DNA of 10,931 nt, taken from assembly GCA_024276395.1 (NCBI GenBank), contig JAJRXH010000229.1, positions 1 to 10,931 of the forward strand, in the 5' to 3' direction. The position numbers were made by a program, and so were the translations under genes. This DNA is from an archaeon. Lineage in GTDB: Archaea > Asgardarchaeota > Heimdallarchaeia > Hodarchaeales > S146-22. Below the pieces are notes generated by a model. That model saw only the letters and a program-made list of their open reading frames with translations. It was not told the DNA's origin and searched no databases. This document shows, piece after piece, positions 1 to 7,224 of this stretch. Position 1 is the stretch's first letter. The number at the start of each line of letters is the position of its first letter.

Positions 1-295
1 AAGGATGTGTTTTCCCATCATCTAACGTGAAACGATAACCTAGATCTAAATGACGTAACTCTTCCAGAGAATGCTCAGAAATCTTACCAGATCCATTAGT
101 TGTCCGTTCTAAAGTTTCATCATGGAACAAAACTAATTTCCTGTCAAAGGTCATTCTCACATCCGTCTCTAGAACATCGACACCGAGACTGACAGCATTT
201 TCAAACGATAGAATGGTATTTTCTGGCGTCAATTCCTGATCTCCACGATGTGCCATCACTAATGGCCGATTTTTTTTGAACCACTGACCTTTCAT
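1..295 (-). CDS. Glycerophosphodiester phosphodiesterase (GDPD family), partial, N-terminal part only
   Basis: Translating the minus strand from the ATG at 295-293 gives 98 codons that run off the left edge of the window. The family hydrolyses glycerophosphodiesters to glycerol 3-phosphate and an alcohol, usually with a divalent metal, in a TIM-barrel fold. The visible part carries the family's N-terminal signature: AHRG at residues 15-18, PENT at 24-27, a VDVLETDV segment at 39-46 with probable metal ligands E43 and D45, and FHDETLERTTNGSG at 57-70 with the second catalytic histidine H58. No signal peptide or membrane segment is visible at the N-terminus, so a cytoplasmic enzyme is likely. 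An in-frame TAG lies shortly upstream, with one GTG between it and the ATG; ATG is preferred. It starts 31 bp after the methyltransferase stop, on the same strand. The function seems unrelated to the replication genes upstream. The family call is firm; the physiological substrate is unknown. Confidence 0.88.
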   Translation of the reverse strand, partial: MKGQWFKKNRPLVMAHRGDQELTPENTILSFENAVSLGVDVLETDVRMTFDRKLVLFHDETLERTTNGSGKISEHSLEELRHLDLGYRFTLDDGKTHP

Positions 296-326
296 AACCC
301 TCACGACCTGCTAAGACACGTGTTCA

Positions 327-2033
327 CTAACTACTAAGATCAAGTAGATCAAGAACTAACTTGTTGATGGAATTTTGTTTCACCGACGAAAAACCTTCAT
401 CAATAATCTCTTGAACCATGGTAGTAATTTCATCATGCAATTCTACTTCACGAAGATCTGACCAATCAATCAAGCGAATGGGAATGCGCTCCAATGGTTT
501 TTCGGAAAATTCCAACACGCCTCCACGAATGTGACCTTTAGCCTGTAACCATTTGAACCAAACATCTGAACTCAATAGGCCAAGAATGAATTGAATGCTT
601 TCCTTTAATGAGGGATGTGGAACAATCACGGTCATATCCTGTGTTGGGTAAACCCCAGCTGGAATTAACGCAAACCTCACGTATCCACGATGACTCACGC
701 GTTCCTTGCAAGGCACAAAGATCTTGGGAACGGGTTGACTAAACAACTGGAAAGATCGAAGGAAAGCCCAATGCCACCATGGTAACTCCTTTCCATAAGA
801 ATATCGCTGAAGCAATCTTTCCTTGTAGGGAAGAAGATGACGATAAAAAATCGGTGCTTTTTGTTTCAAGCATTTTTCATCAAAGACGTCATTTAGGAAA
901 ATGTAATGACTATATTTCTTCGCTCTATATCGTTCTAAATCACGTGCCTTCACAATTTTAAGAAGATGCTTAGTTTCAAACTCATGAAGCAACGAAAGAT
1001 ACGCACGTGGAAATCGAAAAGCCTTATCTAATCCACTGACCAGACCATTCGCAATGGTGGCGATGTGCCCCAGACTCACGTATGAAAGAGAAGAATTCTG
1101 CTTTCTTTTTTTCTTATTGACCAAAATGGGCACGTGATACTTCCCAGCAACAATTTGACATTGTTGCTCTAAGGTAGTAGTAAAACGAAGCTGTTCTGGA
1201 TTCATGAATATCCACGGATTTGCATCACGTGGATGTGGTGCAAGATACAACTCAATGGGGAGATGGCGTGGGAACAATCTTTCCTCAAAACTTAAGCCCA
1301 CCTCACTATAATCTAACTTGAAAGAATGCATTTTGGTCCTCATAAGCTTTAATACACGTTCAAGTTCACCAAGATTCATTTTTCTTTCTCTTATCTTGCA
1401 CACTAGTACGGATTTTTGACAACTTTCCATCATTTGTTTTCTTTTTGTCTTCTTATATCTAAAAATAATGAAATGCAAGTTAGCATTAGAAAATAATCTC
1501 ATTTCTCCCAAATCAATCATCAAATCTAAATAACCATTATCTAGTAGGTATTGCCTAAGCCATCGGCCATGATGTGCATTTTGCCAGAATAAAGGTGATA
1601 TGTAAATCAGTTCACCACCATTCTTGAGGGCTCGCACTCCGGAATAAATGAATGCGAAGGACAAATCCGACAAGTGATTAAAAATGGACTTCCAAGGTTC
1701 GTGCGTCTCCAAAAATTGTTTCAGTCGTTCATCTAAATATTTCCATCTCACGTAAGGTGGATTCCCGATCACCACCTCGTATTCTTCTTCAATCTCTAAC
1801 TCTAGAAAATTGGTTACCGTGATTCCTTCGGTCATTGAAGCAAGCGTTGAGTCGATTTCAAAGGCATCAACATGATTAAACCCTTGTTCTCTTAGAACGT
1901 TCAAAAAAGCCCCATTTCCAGCAGATGGTTCCAAAATCTTCGAATTTGTTGGATGTGTGATCAAAGAAACCATTAGATTAACTACTGAGGTTGGTGTGAT
2001 GTACTGCCCTAGAGCTTTCTCCTTTGAAGGCAT
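327..2033 (-). CDS. N6-adenine DNA methyltransferase, TaqI/Eco57I type, apparently without a nuclease partner
   Basis: The 568-aa product is predicted to transfer a methyl group from S-adenosylmethionine to N6 of adenine in a specific DNA site. Motifs occur in the gamma-class order: motif X GQYITPTSVV (9-18), motif I LEPSAGNGAFL (34-44) for AdoMet binding, an acidic AFEID (57-61), the catalytic NPPYVRW (91-97), and a GGELIYISP strand (139-147). Residues from about 250 to the end form a TaqI-like target-recognition region, including LGHIATIANGLVSG (321-334). I see no PD-(D/E)XK or other endonuclease motif in the protein, and no neighbouring restriction gene, so it behaves as an orphan methylase within this window. 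The ATG at 2033 is preferred because no ATG, GTG or TTG lies between it and an in-frame TAA about 24 bp upstream. It has no clear Shine-Dalgarno sequence. It follows the MCM gene by 68 bp on the same strand, suggesting co-transcription. The recognition sequence cannot be read from the protein. Confidence 0.88.
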   Translation of the reverse strand: MPSKEKALGQYITPTSVVNLMVSLITHPTNSKILEPSAGNGAFLNVLREQGFNHVDAFEIDSTLASMTEGITVTNFLELEIEEEYEVVIGNPPYVRWKYLDERLKQFLETHEPWKSIFNHLSDLSFAFIYSGVRALKNGGELIYISPLFWQNAHHGRWLRQYLLDNGYLDLMIDLGEMRLFSNANLHFIIFRYKKTKRKQMMESCQKSVLVCKIRERKMNLGELERVLKLMRTKMHSFKLDYSEVGLSFEERLFPRHLPIELYLAPHPRDANPWIFMNPEQLRFTTTLEQQCQIVAGKYHVPILVNKKKRKQNSSLSYVSLGHIATIANGLVSGLDKAFRFPRAYLSLLHEFETKHLLKIVKARDLERYRAKKYSHYIFLNDVFDEKCLKQKAPIFYRHLLPYKERLLQRYSYGKELPWWHWAFLRSFQLFSQPVPKIFVPCKERVSHRGYVRFALIPAGVYPTQDMTVIVPHPSLKESIQFILGLLSSDVWFKWLQAKGHIRGGVLEFSEKPLERIPIRLIDWSDLREVELHDEITTMVQEIIDEGFSSVKQNSINKLVLDLLDLSS

Positions 2034-2081
2034 GGCAAGAACCAGTTTTTCTCGTGATTAATTGGTCTAGTACTTGAAGAC

Positions 2082-2109
2082 AAAAATGAATGAAGCTTGT
2101 CTCAAGCTT
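2082..2109 (-). terminator. Hairpin plus T-run at the MCM stop codon (possible weak terminator or attenuator)
   Basis: The arms AAGCTTG (2093-2099) and CAAGCTT (2103-2109) are a perfect 7-bp inverted repeat with a 3-nt loop. On the minus strand the hairpin begins in the last MCM codons, includes the stop codon, and is followed after about six bases by five T's (2086-2082). This is the shape of a weak intrinsic terminator lying between MCM and the methyltransferase. Only three of the seven pairs are G-C, so it may simply allow partial read-through or be chance. The inverted repeat is seen directly; the function is inferred. Confidence 0.35.
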
Positions 2110-5100
2110 TTGAATACCTTCCAGGACGAGGCTCAAAAAGCTGCCCTCGTGCTGCCATTTCTTCCAGCCATCGTTCGATCTCTTGTGGATCAATTCCAGC
2201 CATTTCTGGTTGTCGTAACACATCCTCCAGCGTGAAGCCTTGAGTACCCATTTCTTCTGTTAATCGGTCAATGACTTCGTTAAACCGTTCTAGTTTCGAT
2301 CGTGTCCGGGCACTTACTCCACTCGTGATGGTATCGACATCGAACAGTCCTGTCTCTGGGTCTAGTGCAATGGCAGTAAGTGTAGCCTCCATCAAGCGAA
2401 TCGCTGCTGCTGCATCTTCTTCAGTAACTTCTTCCCTCAAGTGCATCTTGGCTCTTGCCTCGGCCAGTCGTACCAGTGATTCTAACTGACGTGCAGTAAT
2501 GGCAATTGGCCCAGGACCGATGTCTTGAACTCGTGAACTCTTATCCCGTAACGTGAGATAAAACTCTAGCAATCTACTTTTAGCCTCTGGTGTAAGCCTT
2601 GGGTGGATGTTCGCACGAGCGTATGCAATGTACTTCCTCAACAACTCTCTTGGAATGGGAGGCTCTAATTCATCTTCTTTTTTCATGTGAAGATACAGAA
2701 TATGCGAAGCTTTTCTTTCATCCTCCTCATGATCTGGAACATCTTGAAGAACGAAAATAAGATCGAAACGTGACAAGATCGTGGGTGGCAAGTTGATGTT
2801 TTGTGATAATTCTTTAAGCGGATTCCAACGTCCATATCTGGGATTAGCTGCTGCTAACACGGAAGTTCGTGCATTGAGCGTGGCAACAATCCCTGCTTTG
2901 GCAATGGAAATGGTATTATGAAGAACTAATCCTTGTGATATGAAATTTCGTGTTGGCTCAATGGTCACATCATATACCCAGTCTGTTCTAAGTTCACCAC
3001 CATTCGGAATTTTTTCCACTGAGGTTACTTGTAACCATTTAAACAACCCTGACTGTCCAAGATGCTCTACCTTCCGATCAACTTGATGAAAGTCATGAAT
3101 CAGTTCTGCCTCTGAACTTGAGAAAGATAGTAATGAACCTTCAAGAGATTGAGCACTCTCATTGGAATGGTCAGTCCAGCTTTGAGCAATTAATGCATTT
3201 CCGACTAAATATTGCGAGTTAGCCGCAGCTGCAACATTCATTTCGAGTCCATTTTCTTCAGCAAACTGAGAACAATACATGCTACTGATCAAATCAAGTT
3301 CTCTTGCTTTTCCATCATTAATGATTGCAATAACATTGCCGGATTGCTCATTCAAGTTCTGATTGACCCTTTTTCCATTTCTTGAAAATAACTTGAAAAG
3401 TCTATAATTGCATCTCATTGAAATCTGTTCTCGTTCATCCAAACCTACTCTTAAAATGAATCGATCTAGAACATCCTCATCTTCAATGTAAATTTTATAT
3501 CGCAAGGATGTCAGGCTCATTTTCTCCTCAAAAGAACTCGTTTCAGATTGAATCATAGAATGAATTCCAAGGGTAAGTAATAATTCTTGATAATCCTTGG
3601 CAAGGTATTCTGAAAAGGCAGAATAGATGTAATAATCGGGACCAACGAAAACATTCCCAAGAAAGGCTCCCTCAAGGAAAGACGTTCGAATGTCCTCAGA
3701 ACAGCCAAAAATTTGTCTTGGAATCCGTCTTTCTTGCAAGTTTTTCATCATTTCTGGAAAATTATGCTGCAAGTAATCAAGCAATGAACGTGAAACCACG
3801 ATGATTTCCGTTCGATCAGCAGCATCCTCGGTAGGTTCTATTCCAAATATCTTCTTTATCAGATTTTTCAAGTAATTTAAGGTATCTGGTGATTCATCAT
3901 TCATATCAACTTCCAATAAGATCTTTTCTCCAGAGAAATCTCCTCTTGACACGAAATATCCTAAAAACCCTGCAAGCTCAGAAGTAATGACTTCTGGTAA
4001 GTGAATGAACTCATCTTCTAATCTAAAAGGAGTCTGAAGAGAGCCATCGGAAGATTCATAGCAAATTTTTCTCGGAGCTGGAACAAGCGTTCCTGCCCGT
4101 ATCTCTGAAGCTGGACACGTCGTGATTTTTCCCTCCTCATAAATGTACACTGGATGTTCTGGCGTAACCACGATGGACCTTCCATTGGAGAAAGTAATCC
4201 TAAAGAAATGATCAGGTGCTTCGTGTTTACTTACACGGTTAATTCGTATGGGCTTGATTGTTTTAAAGTCAGTAGATAATACGAAAATATCAGAAATTAA
4301 CGGCAAAATCTCACAATTCATGCCGTCTACTATCATGTTTTGATTTTGTTCAAATAGCATATCGACAAAATCACCGATCTTGACAATCGTACCATCAGCA
4401 AGTGTAATTTCAGTAGCAGGATGATATGAATGCTGTTCCATTGCTTCGTGAATGGCTGCTCTATCTTCTGGCCGCATCTTGTCAAACTCGTCTATAAGAG
4501 CGATTCCTTGGTCAGCCAGCACTAAAGCTCCTGCTTCGAGAGTTAATTCTCCTGTCTCCGAATCACGGATGACAGCAGCCGTATTGTGGACGATGATACC
4601 ATTTGCCACAAAATTGTGAGTTCCGGAAATAGTCAAGTCATAAACATATGTTTCATCGGGAGGAAACATTTCAACATCTATTATTTCATCCCAAAAGAGA
4701 TCATATATAGCTGAAGAAACCCCCATTGCATCATCATTAACTGATAAGTCTTTGACAGTTGCTATTTGGCTACCTACTTTCAAGAGTTTTGCTGGAGACC
4801 AAATCATACCAAATAACGGATCGATAGCAAGTAATTTTGTCTCAGGTGTCAATTTAAGAGTCTTTCCAGATTTTGTTTCTACCTTGACCATCAATTCTGG
4901 AGATTTAATCCTCCATACCCTTTCGATCTTCCCAAGACCGACTTTCATATCGGAATCCAGATTATAAACTTGATATTCAGAGCTTGGAACACAGTATTCG
5001 TGATTTTCATCATGACGTTTTACAGAGCCATTCTCAAAGCAGTGTTCAACGAAATCTCCTATTTTGCAGGCATGATCCTCGAAATAAATAATGCTATCAC

Positions 5101-6223
5101 CCGAAACACATAATCCAGCAGCCGAAACACCCTTTCCAGATGTATATAATGCTCTAGGAGCAAGATTTGCAACCAATTTCAATAATTGCGACTTTCCAGC
5201 ACCTGGATCACCAATGAGGAGAATGTTCGATTCACCACGTATCTTGAGACCTTCTTGCGTTTTCTTAGGAGATCCACCGAACAATAGAAGACATATTGCC
5301 TCTTTAATGAGATCATGACCATAAATCGAGGGTGCCAAGGAATCACGAATTTTTTGTGAAATGAGAGGGTCGCTAGCTAATTCCAAGATCTTCTGTTCAT
5401 CTTCATCCGTGATTTCTATGGTTTCAATCTTGTCAGACTCATTCTCAATCCAAATTACTTCAATGTATCGCGAGAAAGTTGCCATCTTTCCTCGTTGTAA
5501 TGTTCCGGGAATTCTGGCCTTGAGAATTCCGATAATGCGAACACGATCGCCAGGACGTACTAGATCTACCACGTCGTCCAACGCAACCAAGCTCAAGGAC
5601 TGAGGCAGCTGACCGGGTGGTAAATCTTCAGGTCTTTCCTGCATAGTCAATGACTGCCAATCAATGAATTCAGATTCGTCCCTTAGTAACTTGAACGGCC
5701 CTTTACTTCCACATTCAACATTTTCACACTGATAAGGAGGGGTATAACGTCCTTCTTCTTGTAGGATGAGACTAGTGGGTGATTGACAAGCCACGCATAA
5801 AAAGCGAGCTCGATTGAGCATTGGTTTAACTTCACTCATCCTCGTGATGATGCCATCGACAACTACTAGTTTACCAAGATATTGAGACTTGACTTCACGG
5901 ATGGAGAGCTTGGCAGTGTCATCTAGATGGTGAACTCGGACATAAACTCGTTCTTTTAGAGATTCAAGAAATTCAGGATCCCAATCAATGAGGTAATCTT
6001 TCAATGCTCGTGAGGCTTCCTTGAGAAGGTATTCTGGACTTTGAATTAACTCCTCGGCAAGATCTGGATTAAATACCTCCAGATCCTGAAAATTGACGAG
6101 AAGACTTCGAGCTCCCTCACTCCGCATTTCTCTTATCTTGTCCTCATATACAGCAACACCTTCTTCATTAACAAATTCCTGAATGAAGACAAGAAATTCA
6201 TCATAGATGTCCATGTGCATCAC
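2102..6223 (-). CDS. mcm: MCM replicative DNA helicase precursor interrupted by two inteins
   Basis: The 1373-aa precursor would yield a 692-aa MCM after both inteins leave, a normal archaeal length. MCM forms the hexameric 3'-5' helicase motor of the replisome together with GINS. The N-terminal domain (to about 260) has a four-cysteine zinc site: C143, C146, C166, C171. The AAA+ core shows Walker A GDPGAGKS (338-345), Walker B IALIDEFDKM (574-583), sensor 1 AAANPRYGRW (1124-1133) and the arginine-finger motif SRFD (1151-1154). A winged-helix C-terminus follows from about 1305. Inteins occupy residues 372-547 and 599-1103, so Walker A, Walker B and sensor 1 are split between three extein pieces. 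All extein motifs are intact and the frame is open, so this is a working precursor, not a pseudogene. The first start is GTG at 6223, directly followed by ATG at 6220; another ATG lies at 6214, and any of the three could be used. The gene lies 51 bp after the GINS gene, a pairing also known from other archaea such as Sulfolobus. Confidence 0.96.
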   Translation of the reverse strand: MMHMDIYDEFLVFIQEFVNEEGVAVYEDKIREMRSEGARSLLVNFQDLEVFNPDLAEELIQSPEYLLKEASRALKDYLIDWDPEFLESLKERVYVRVHHLDDTAKLSIREVKSQYLGKLVVVDGIITRMSEVKPMLNRARFLCVACQSPTSLILQEEGRYTPPYQCENVECGSKGPFKLLRDESEFIDWQSLTMQERPEDLPPGQLPQSLSLVALDDVVDLVRPGDRVRIIGILKARIPGTLQRGKMATFSRYIEVIWIENESDKIETIEITDEDEQKILELASDPLISQKIRDSLAPSIYGHDLIKEAICLLLFGGSPKKTQEGLKIRGESNILLIGDPGAGKSQLLKLVANLAPRALYTSGKGVSAAGLCVSGDSIIYFEDHACKIGDFVEHCFENGSVKRHDENHEYCVPSSEYQVYNLDSDMKVGLGKIERVWRIKSPELMVKVETKSGKTLKLTPETKLLAIDPLFGMIWSPAKLLKVGSQIATVKDLSVNDDAMGVSSAIYDLFWDEIIDVEMFPPDETYVYDLTISGTHNFVANGIIVHNTAAVIRDSETGELTLEAGALVLADQGIALIDEFDKMRPEDRAAIHEAMEQHSYHPATEITLADGTIVKIGDFVDMLFEQNQNMIVDGMNCEILPLISDIFVLSTDFKTIKPIRINRVSKHEAPDHFFRITFSNGRSIVVTPEHPVYIYEEGKITTCPASEIRAGTLVPAPRKICYESSDGSLQTPFRLEDEFIHLPEVITSELAGFLGYFVSRGDFSGEKILLEVDMNDESPDTLNYLKNLIKKIFGIEPTEDAADRTEIIVVSRSLLDYLQHNFPEMMKNLQERRIPRQIFGCSEDIRTSFLEGAFLGNVFVGPDYYIYSAFSEYLAKDYQELLLTLGIHSMIQSETSSFEEKMSLTSLRYKIYIEDEDVLDRFILRVGLDEREQISMRCNYRLFKLFSRNGKRVNQNLNEQSGNVIAIINDGKARELDLISSMYCSQFAEENGLEMNVAAAANSQYLVGNALIAQSWTDHSNESAQSLEGSLLSFSSSEAELIHDFHQVDRKVEHLGQSGLFKWLQVTSVEKIPNGGELRTDWVYDVTIEPTRNFISQGLVLHNTISIAKAGIVATLNARTSVLAAANPRYGRWNPLKELSQNINLPPTILSRFDLIFVLQDVPDHEEDERKASHILYLHMKKEDELEPPIPRELLRKYIAYARANIHPRLTPEAKSRLLEFYLTLRDKSSRVQDIGPGPIAITARQLESLVRLAEARAKMHLREEVTEEDAAAAIRLMEATLTAIALDPETGLFDVDTITSGVSARTRSKLERFNEVIDRLTEEMGTQGFTLEDVLRQPEMAGIDPQEIERWLEEMAARGQLFEPRPGRYSKA
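2915..4429 (-). mobile_element. Intein 2 in MCM: 505 aa, Ser1, with a degenerate LAGLIDADG homing endonuclease
   Basis: The intein spans precursor residues 599-1103 and interrupts the extein at EAMEQH|TISIAKAG. Block A starts with S599 (SYHPATEITLADGTIVKIGD). Block B TPEH (687-690) keeps the T-x-x-H motif. Block F VYDVTIEPTRNF leads to block G LVLHN, ending H1102-N1103 with T1104 as the +1 nucleophile, so all splicing residues are present. Two endonuclease motifs are recognisable: ELAGFLGYFVSRGDF (749-763) and FLEGAFLGNVF (849-859). In functional enzymes an Asp or Glu precedes the conserved Gly in each motif; here those places appear to hold R760 and N857. The endonuclease is therefore probably inactive while splicing is kept. 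About 110 residues (945-1055), serine-rich in part, lie between the endonuclease and the C-terminal splicing half and match nothing I recognise. The site is the second known archaeal MCM (CDC21) intein position. Confidence 0.93.
4583..5110 (-). mobile_element. Intein 1 in MCM: 176-aa mini-intein, no endonuclease, atypical block B
   Basis: The intein spans precursor residues 372-547 and interrupts the extein at GKGVSAAGL|TAAVIRD, shortly after Walker A. It starts with C372 (CVSGDSIIYFED) and ends in block F YDLTISGTHNFVANG and block G IIVHN, with penultimate H546, terminal N547 and the +1 nucleophile T548. Its length leaves room only for the splicing domain; no LAGLIDADG motif is present. Block B reads LTPETKLLAID (458-468), so the position normally held by the histidine of the T-x-x-H motif appears to be T462. 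Absence of this histidine has a described precedent in a Thermococcus CDC21-1 (MCM) intein, where another residue compensates. The insertion site fits that same position. It can no longer home by itself and is presumably inherited vertically. Confidence 0.93.
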
Positions 6224-6237
6224 ATTTTCTTATAATT

Positions 6238-6243
6238 TCACCT
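6238..6243 (-). promoter_or_regulatory. Shine-Dalgarno-like AGGTGA upstream of MCM
   Basis: On the minus strand, AGGTGA matches the archaeal 16S 3'-end complement. It lies 14 nt before the GTG at 6223 and 17 nt before the ATG at 6220, longer than usual spacing. It supports a start in this cluster but does not decide between the GTG and ATG candidates. Confidence 0.45.
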
Positions 6244-6274
6244 AACTTTCACTTCTTCTTTCAAGAAGCGTGTT

Positions 6275-6916
6275 TCATCCGCCCGTTAATTGTTGTTGCT
6301 GATCTTTTTCTGTAATATTTTTAACCAAATCATCCAATGACGATATTTCCAAGAGATGTTGATGCCAAGCACGATAAACTTCATTGATGAGATGAAGTAA
6401 CACTTTCTCCTCAAGCATCACGTTAGCTTGTTTCACGTTATTTTCATTAAGATGATTAATTTCCATGATTTTTCTAATTCGTCGGTTGATAAATTGACTG
6501 TATGAAGTTCTTAAACGTTCCAAAATGGTTTTTTCGTACTTATTGTCACCATTTTCCATCACTTTCCGATCTTGCATCTGAATGAGAAGTTTTGCACCTA
6601 GAAGGGTTTGATCTTCAACTAGCTGCAGCTTGGTTGAACGTTTTTCTTTTCGATAGATGCTTTCCAAGGTTCCTTGGCGTGGCAAGAATTCTGCTTCGGG
6701 AGGTTCGCAATAACCTAACATCCACAAGACTAGGGCTTGATATAATGGGATGGACAAAGTTGAATGCTTATCACGTGGCGGCAAGCGAAGTGCTGCCGTC
6801 TCAACACCAGGAAATTCTCGGATGAACGTTACTTGACACGAATTTTCTAGAAAATCTAGCCATAATGCATCTAATATCAAGTGTAACAGTAACCTAGGTA
6901 TGGTTGATCCAAACAT
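6275..6916 (-). CDS. gins23: GINS complex subunit, Gins23 (Psf2/Psf3-like) type
   Basis: The 213-aa product is predicted to be a subunit of the archaeal GINS complex, which binds MCM and the GAN/Cdc45-like protein to form the replicative helicase. The small beta domain appears first: QVTFIREFPG (28-37) and a SIPLYQALVLWMLGYCEPPE stretch resemble the N-terminus of eukaryotic Psf2, with its IP-containing segment followed by a hydrophobic helix and a PPE/PPEW turn. The helical A domain follows from about residue 90, including a basic helix LERLRTSYSQFINRRIRKIM. Beta-then-helical order is that of Gins23, whereas Gins51 has the opposite order. The C-terminus ends in a glutamine-rich tail (QQQQLTGG). 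The ATG at 6916 has GTGAG 9 nt upstream, a partial archaeal Shine-Dalgarno. It is the first gene of the leftward block, 51 bp before MCM, an arrangement known in Sulfolobus. The assignment is by resemblance and context, because GINS subunits diverge strongly in sequence. Confidence 0.78.
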   Translation of the reverse strand: MFGSTIPRLLLHLILDALWLDFLENSCQVTFIREFPGVETAALRLPPRDKHSTLSIPLYQALVLWMLGYCEPPEAEFLPRQGTLESIYRKEKRSTKLQLVEDQTLLGAKLLIQMQDRKVMENGDNKYEKTILERLRTSYSQFINRRIRKIMEINHLNENNVKQANVMLEEKVLLHLINEVYRAWHQHLLEISSLDDLVKNITEKDQQQQLTGG

Positions 6917-6963
6917 GGCAACTATCTCACATTCTTTTGCTAATGAAGTCTCGAAGTATCATC

Positions 6964-6989
6964 AAGATGTCATATCATGACCACATCTT
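6964..6989. repeat. Imperfect palindrome upstream of the GINS gene
   Basis: Two adjacent complementary arm pairs nest here: AAGAT (6964-6968) with ATCTT (6985-6989), and GTCAT (6969-6973) with ATGAC (6977-6981). Together they form a 10-bp stem with a 3-nt loop and a 3-nt bulge (CAC, 6982-6984). It lies 48-73 bp upstream of the GINS start codon, a reasonable place for an operator or a leader hairpin. The structure is seen directly; any function is inference. Confidence 0.4.
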
Positions 6990-7167
6990 AATATGGGAAG
7001 AGACACGAGCTTCAAAGAATTTTATTGAGTAATCCCATAAAGCCCCCCCTCAGACGCTAAAATGATAACACAAAAAACATTTTATGATCAGAATTCACTA
7101 GAAACGTCCATCAACATGAAATGACAGTACCTTTTCTCACGATGAAACGTCACGGAATCATTTGATA

Positions 7168-7203
7168 TTTTAAAACAAACCTTAAAAAACCGAAAGTTTA
7201 TTG
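7168..7203 (+). promoter_or_regulatory. Candidate archaeal promoter elements for the gelsolin-like ATPase gene
   Basis: Two TATA-like elements are visible. TTTTAAAA (7168-7175) would place transcription start near 7195-7200, leaving a leader that contains the GAGAGG site. TTTATTG (7197-7203) is preceded directly by CCGAAAG, a fair match to an archaeal BRE, and would start near 7222-7228, giving an almost leaderless message. The sequence cannot decide between them. Confidence 0.35.
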
Positions 7204-7218
7204 TAACTGTGAAGGGCT

Positions 7219-7224
7219 GAGAGG
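7219..7224 (+). promoter_or_regulatory. Ribosome binding site supporting the GTG start at 7236
   Basis: GAGAGG lies 11 nt before the GTG at 7236. An in-frame TGA at 7218-7220 overlaps it, so no longer upstream extension of the gene is possible and GTG is the first available start. Confidence 0.5.

Noticed and set aside
1978..2223. 81-codon minus-strand frame spanning the MCM end and methylase start
   Set aside because: It overlaps the MCM C-terminus and the methylase N-terminus in another frame and resembles no protein.
2102..6223. Possibility that the long MCM frame is a gene fusion or broken gene
   Set aside because: The extra segments begin with Cys or Ser and end in His-Asn before Thr, with intein blocks in order, and the remaining parts join into a complete 692-aa MCM.
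7101..7151. Direct repeat GAAACGTC in the intergenic region
   Set aside because: Two copies of an 8-mer in about 320 bp are near chance expectation, and no third copy or regular spacing was seen.
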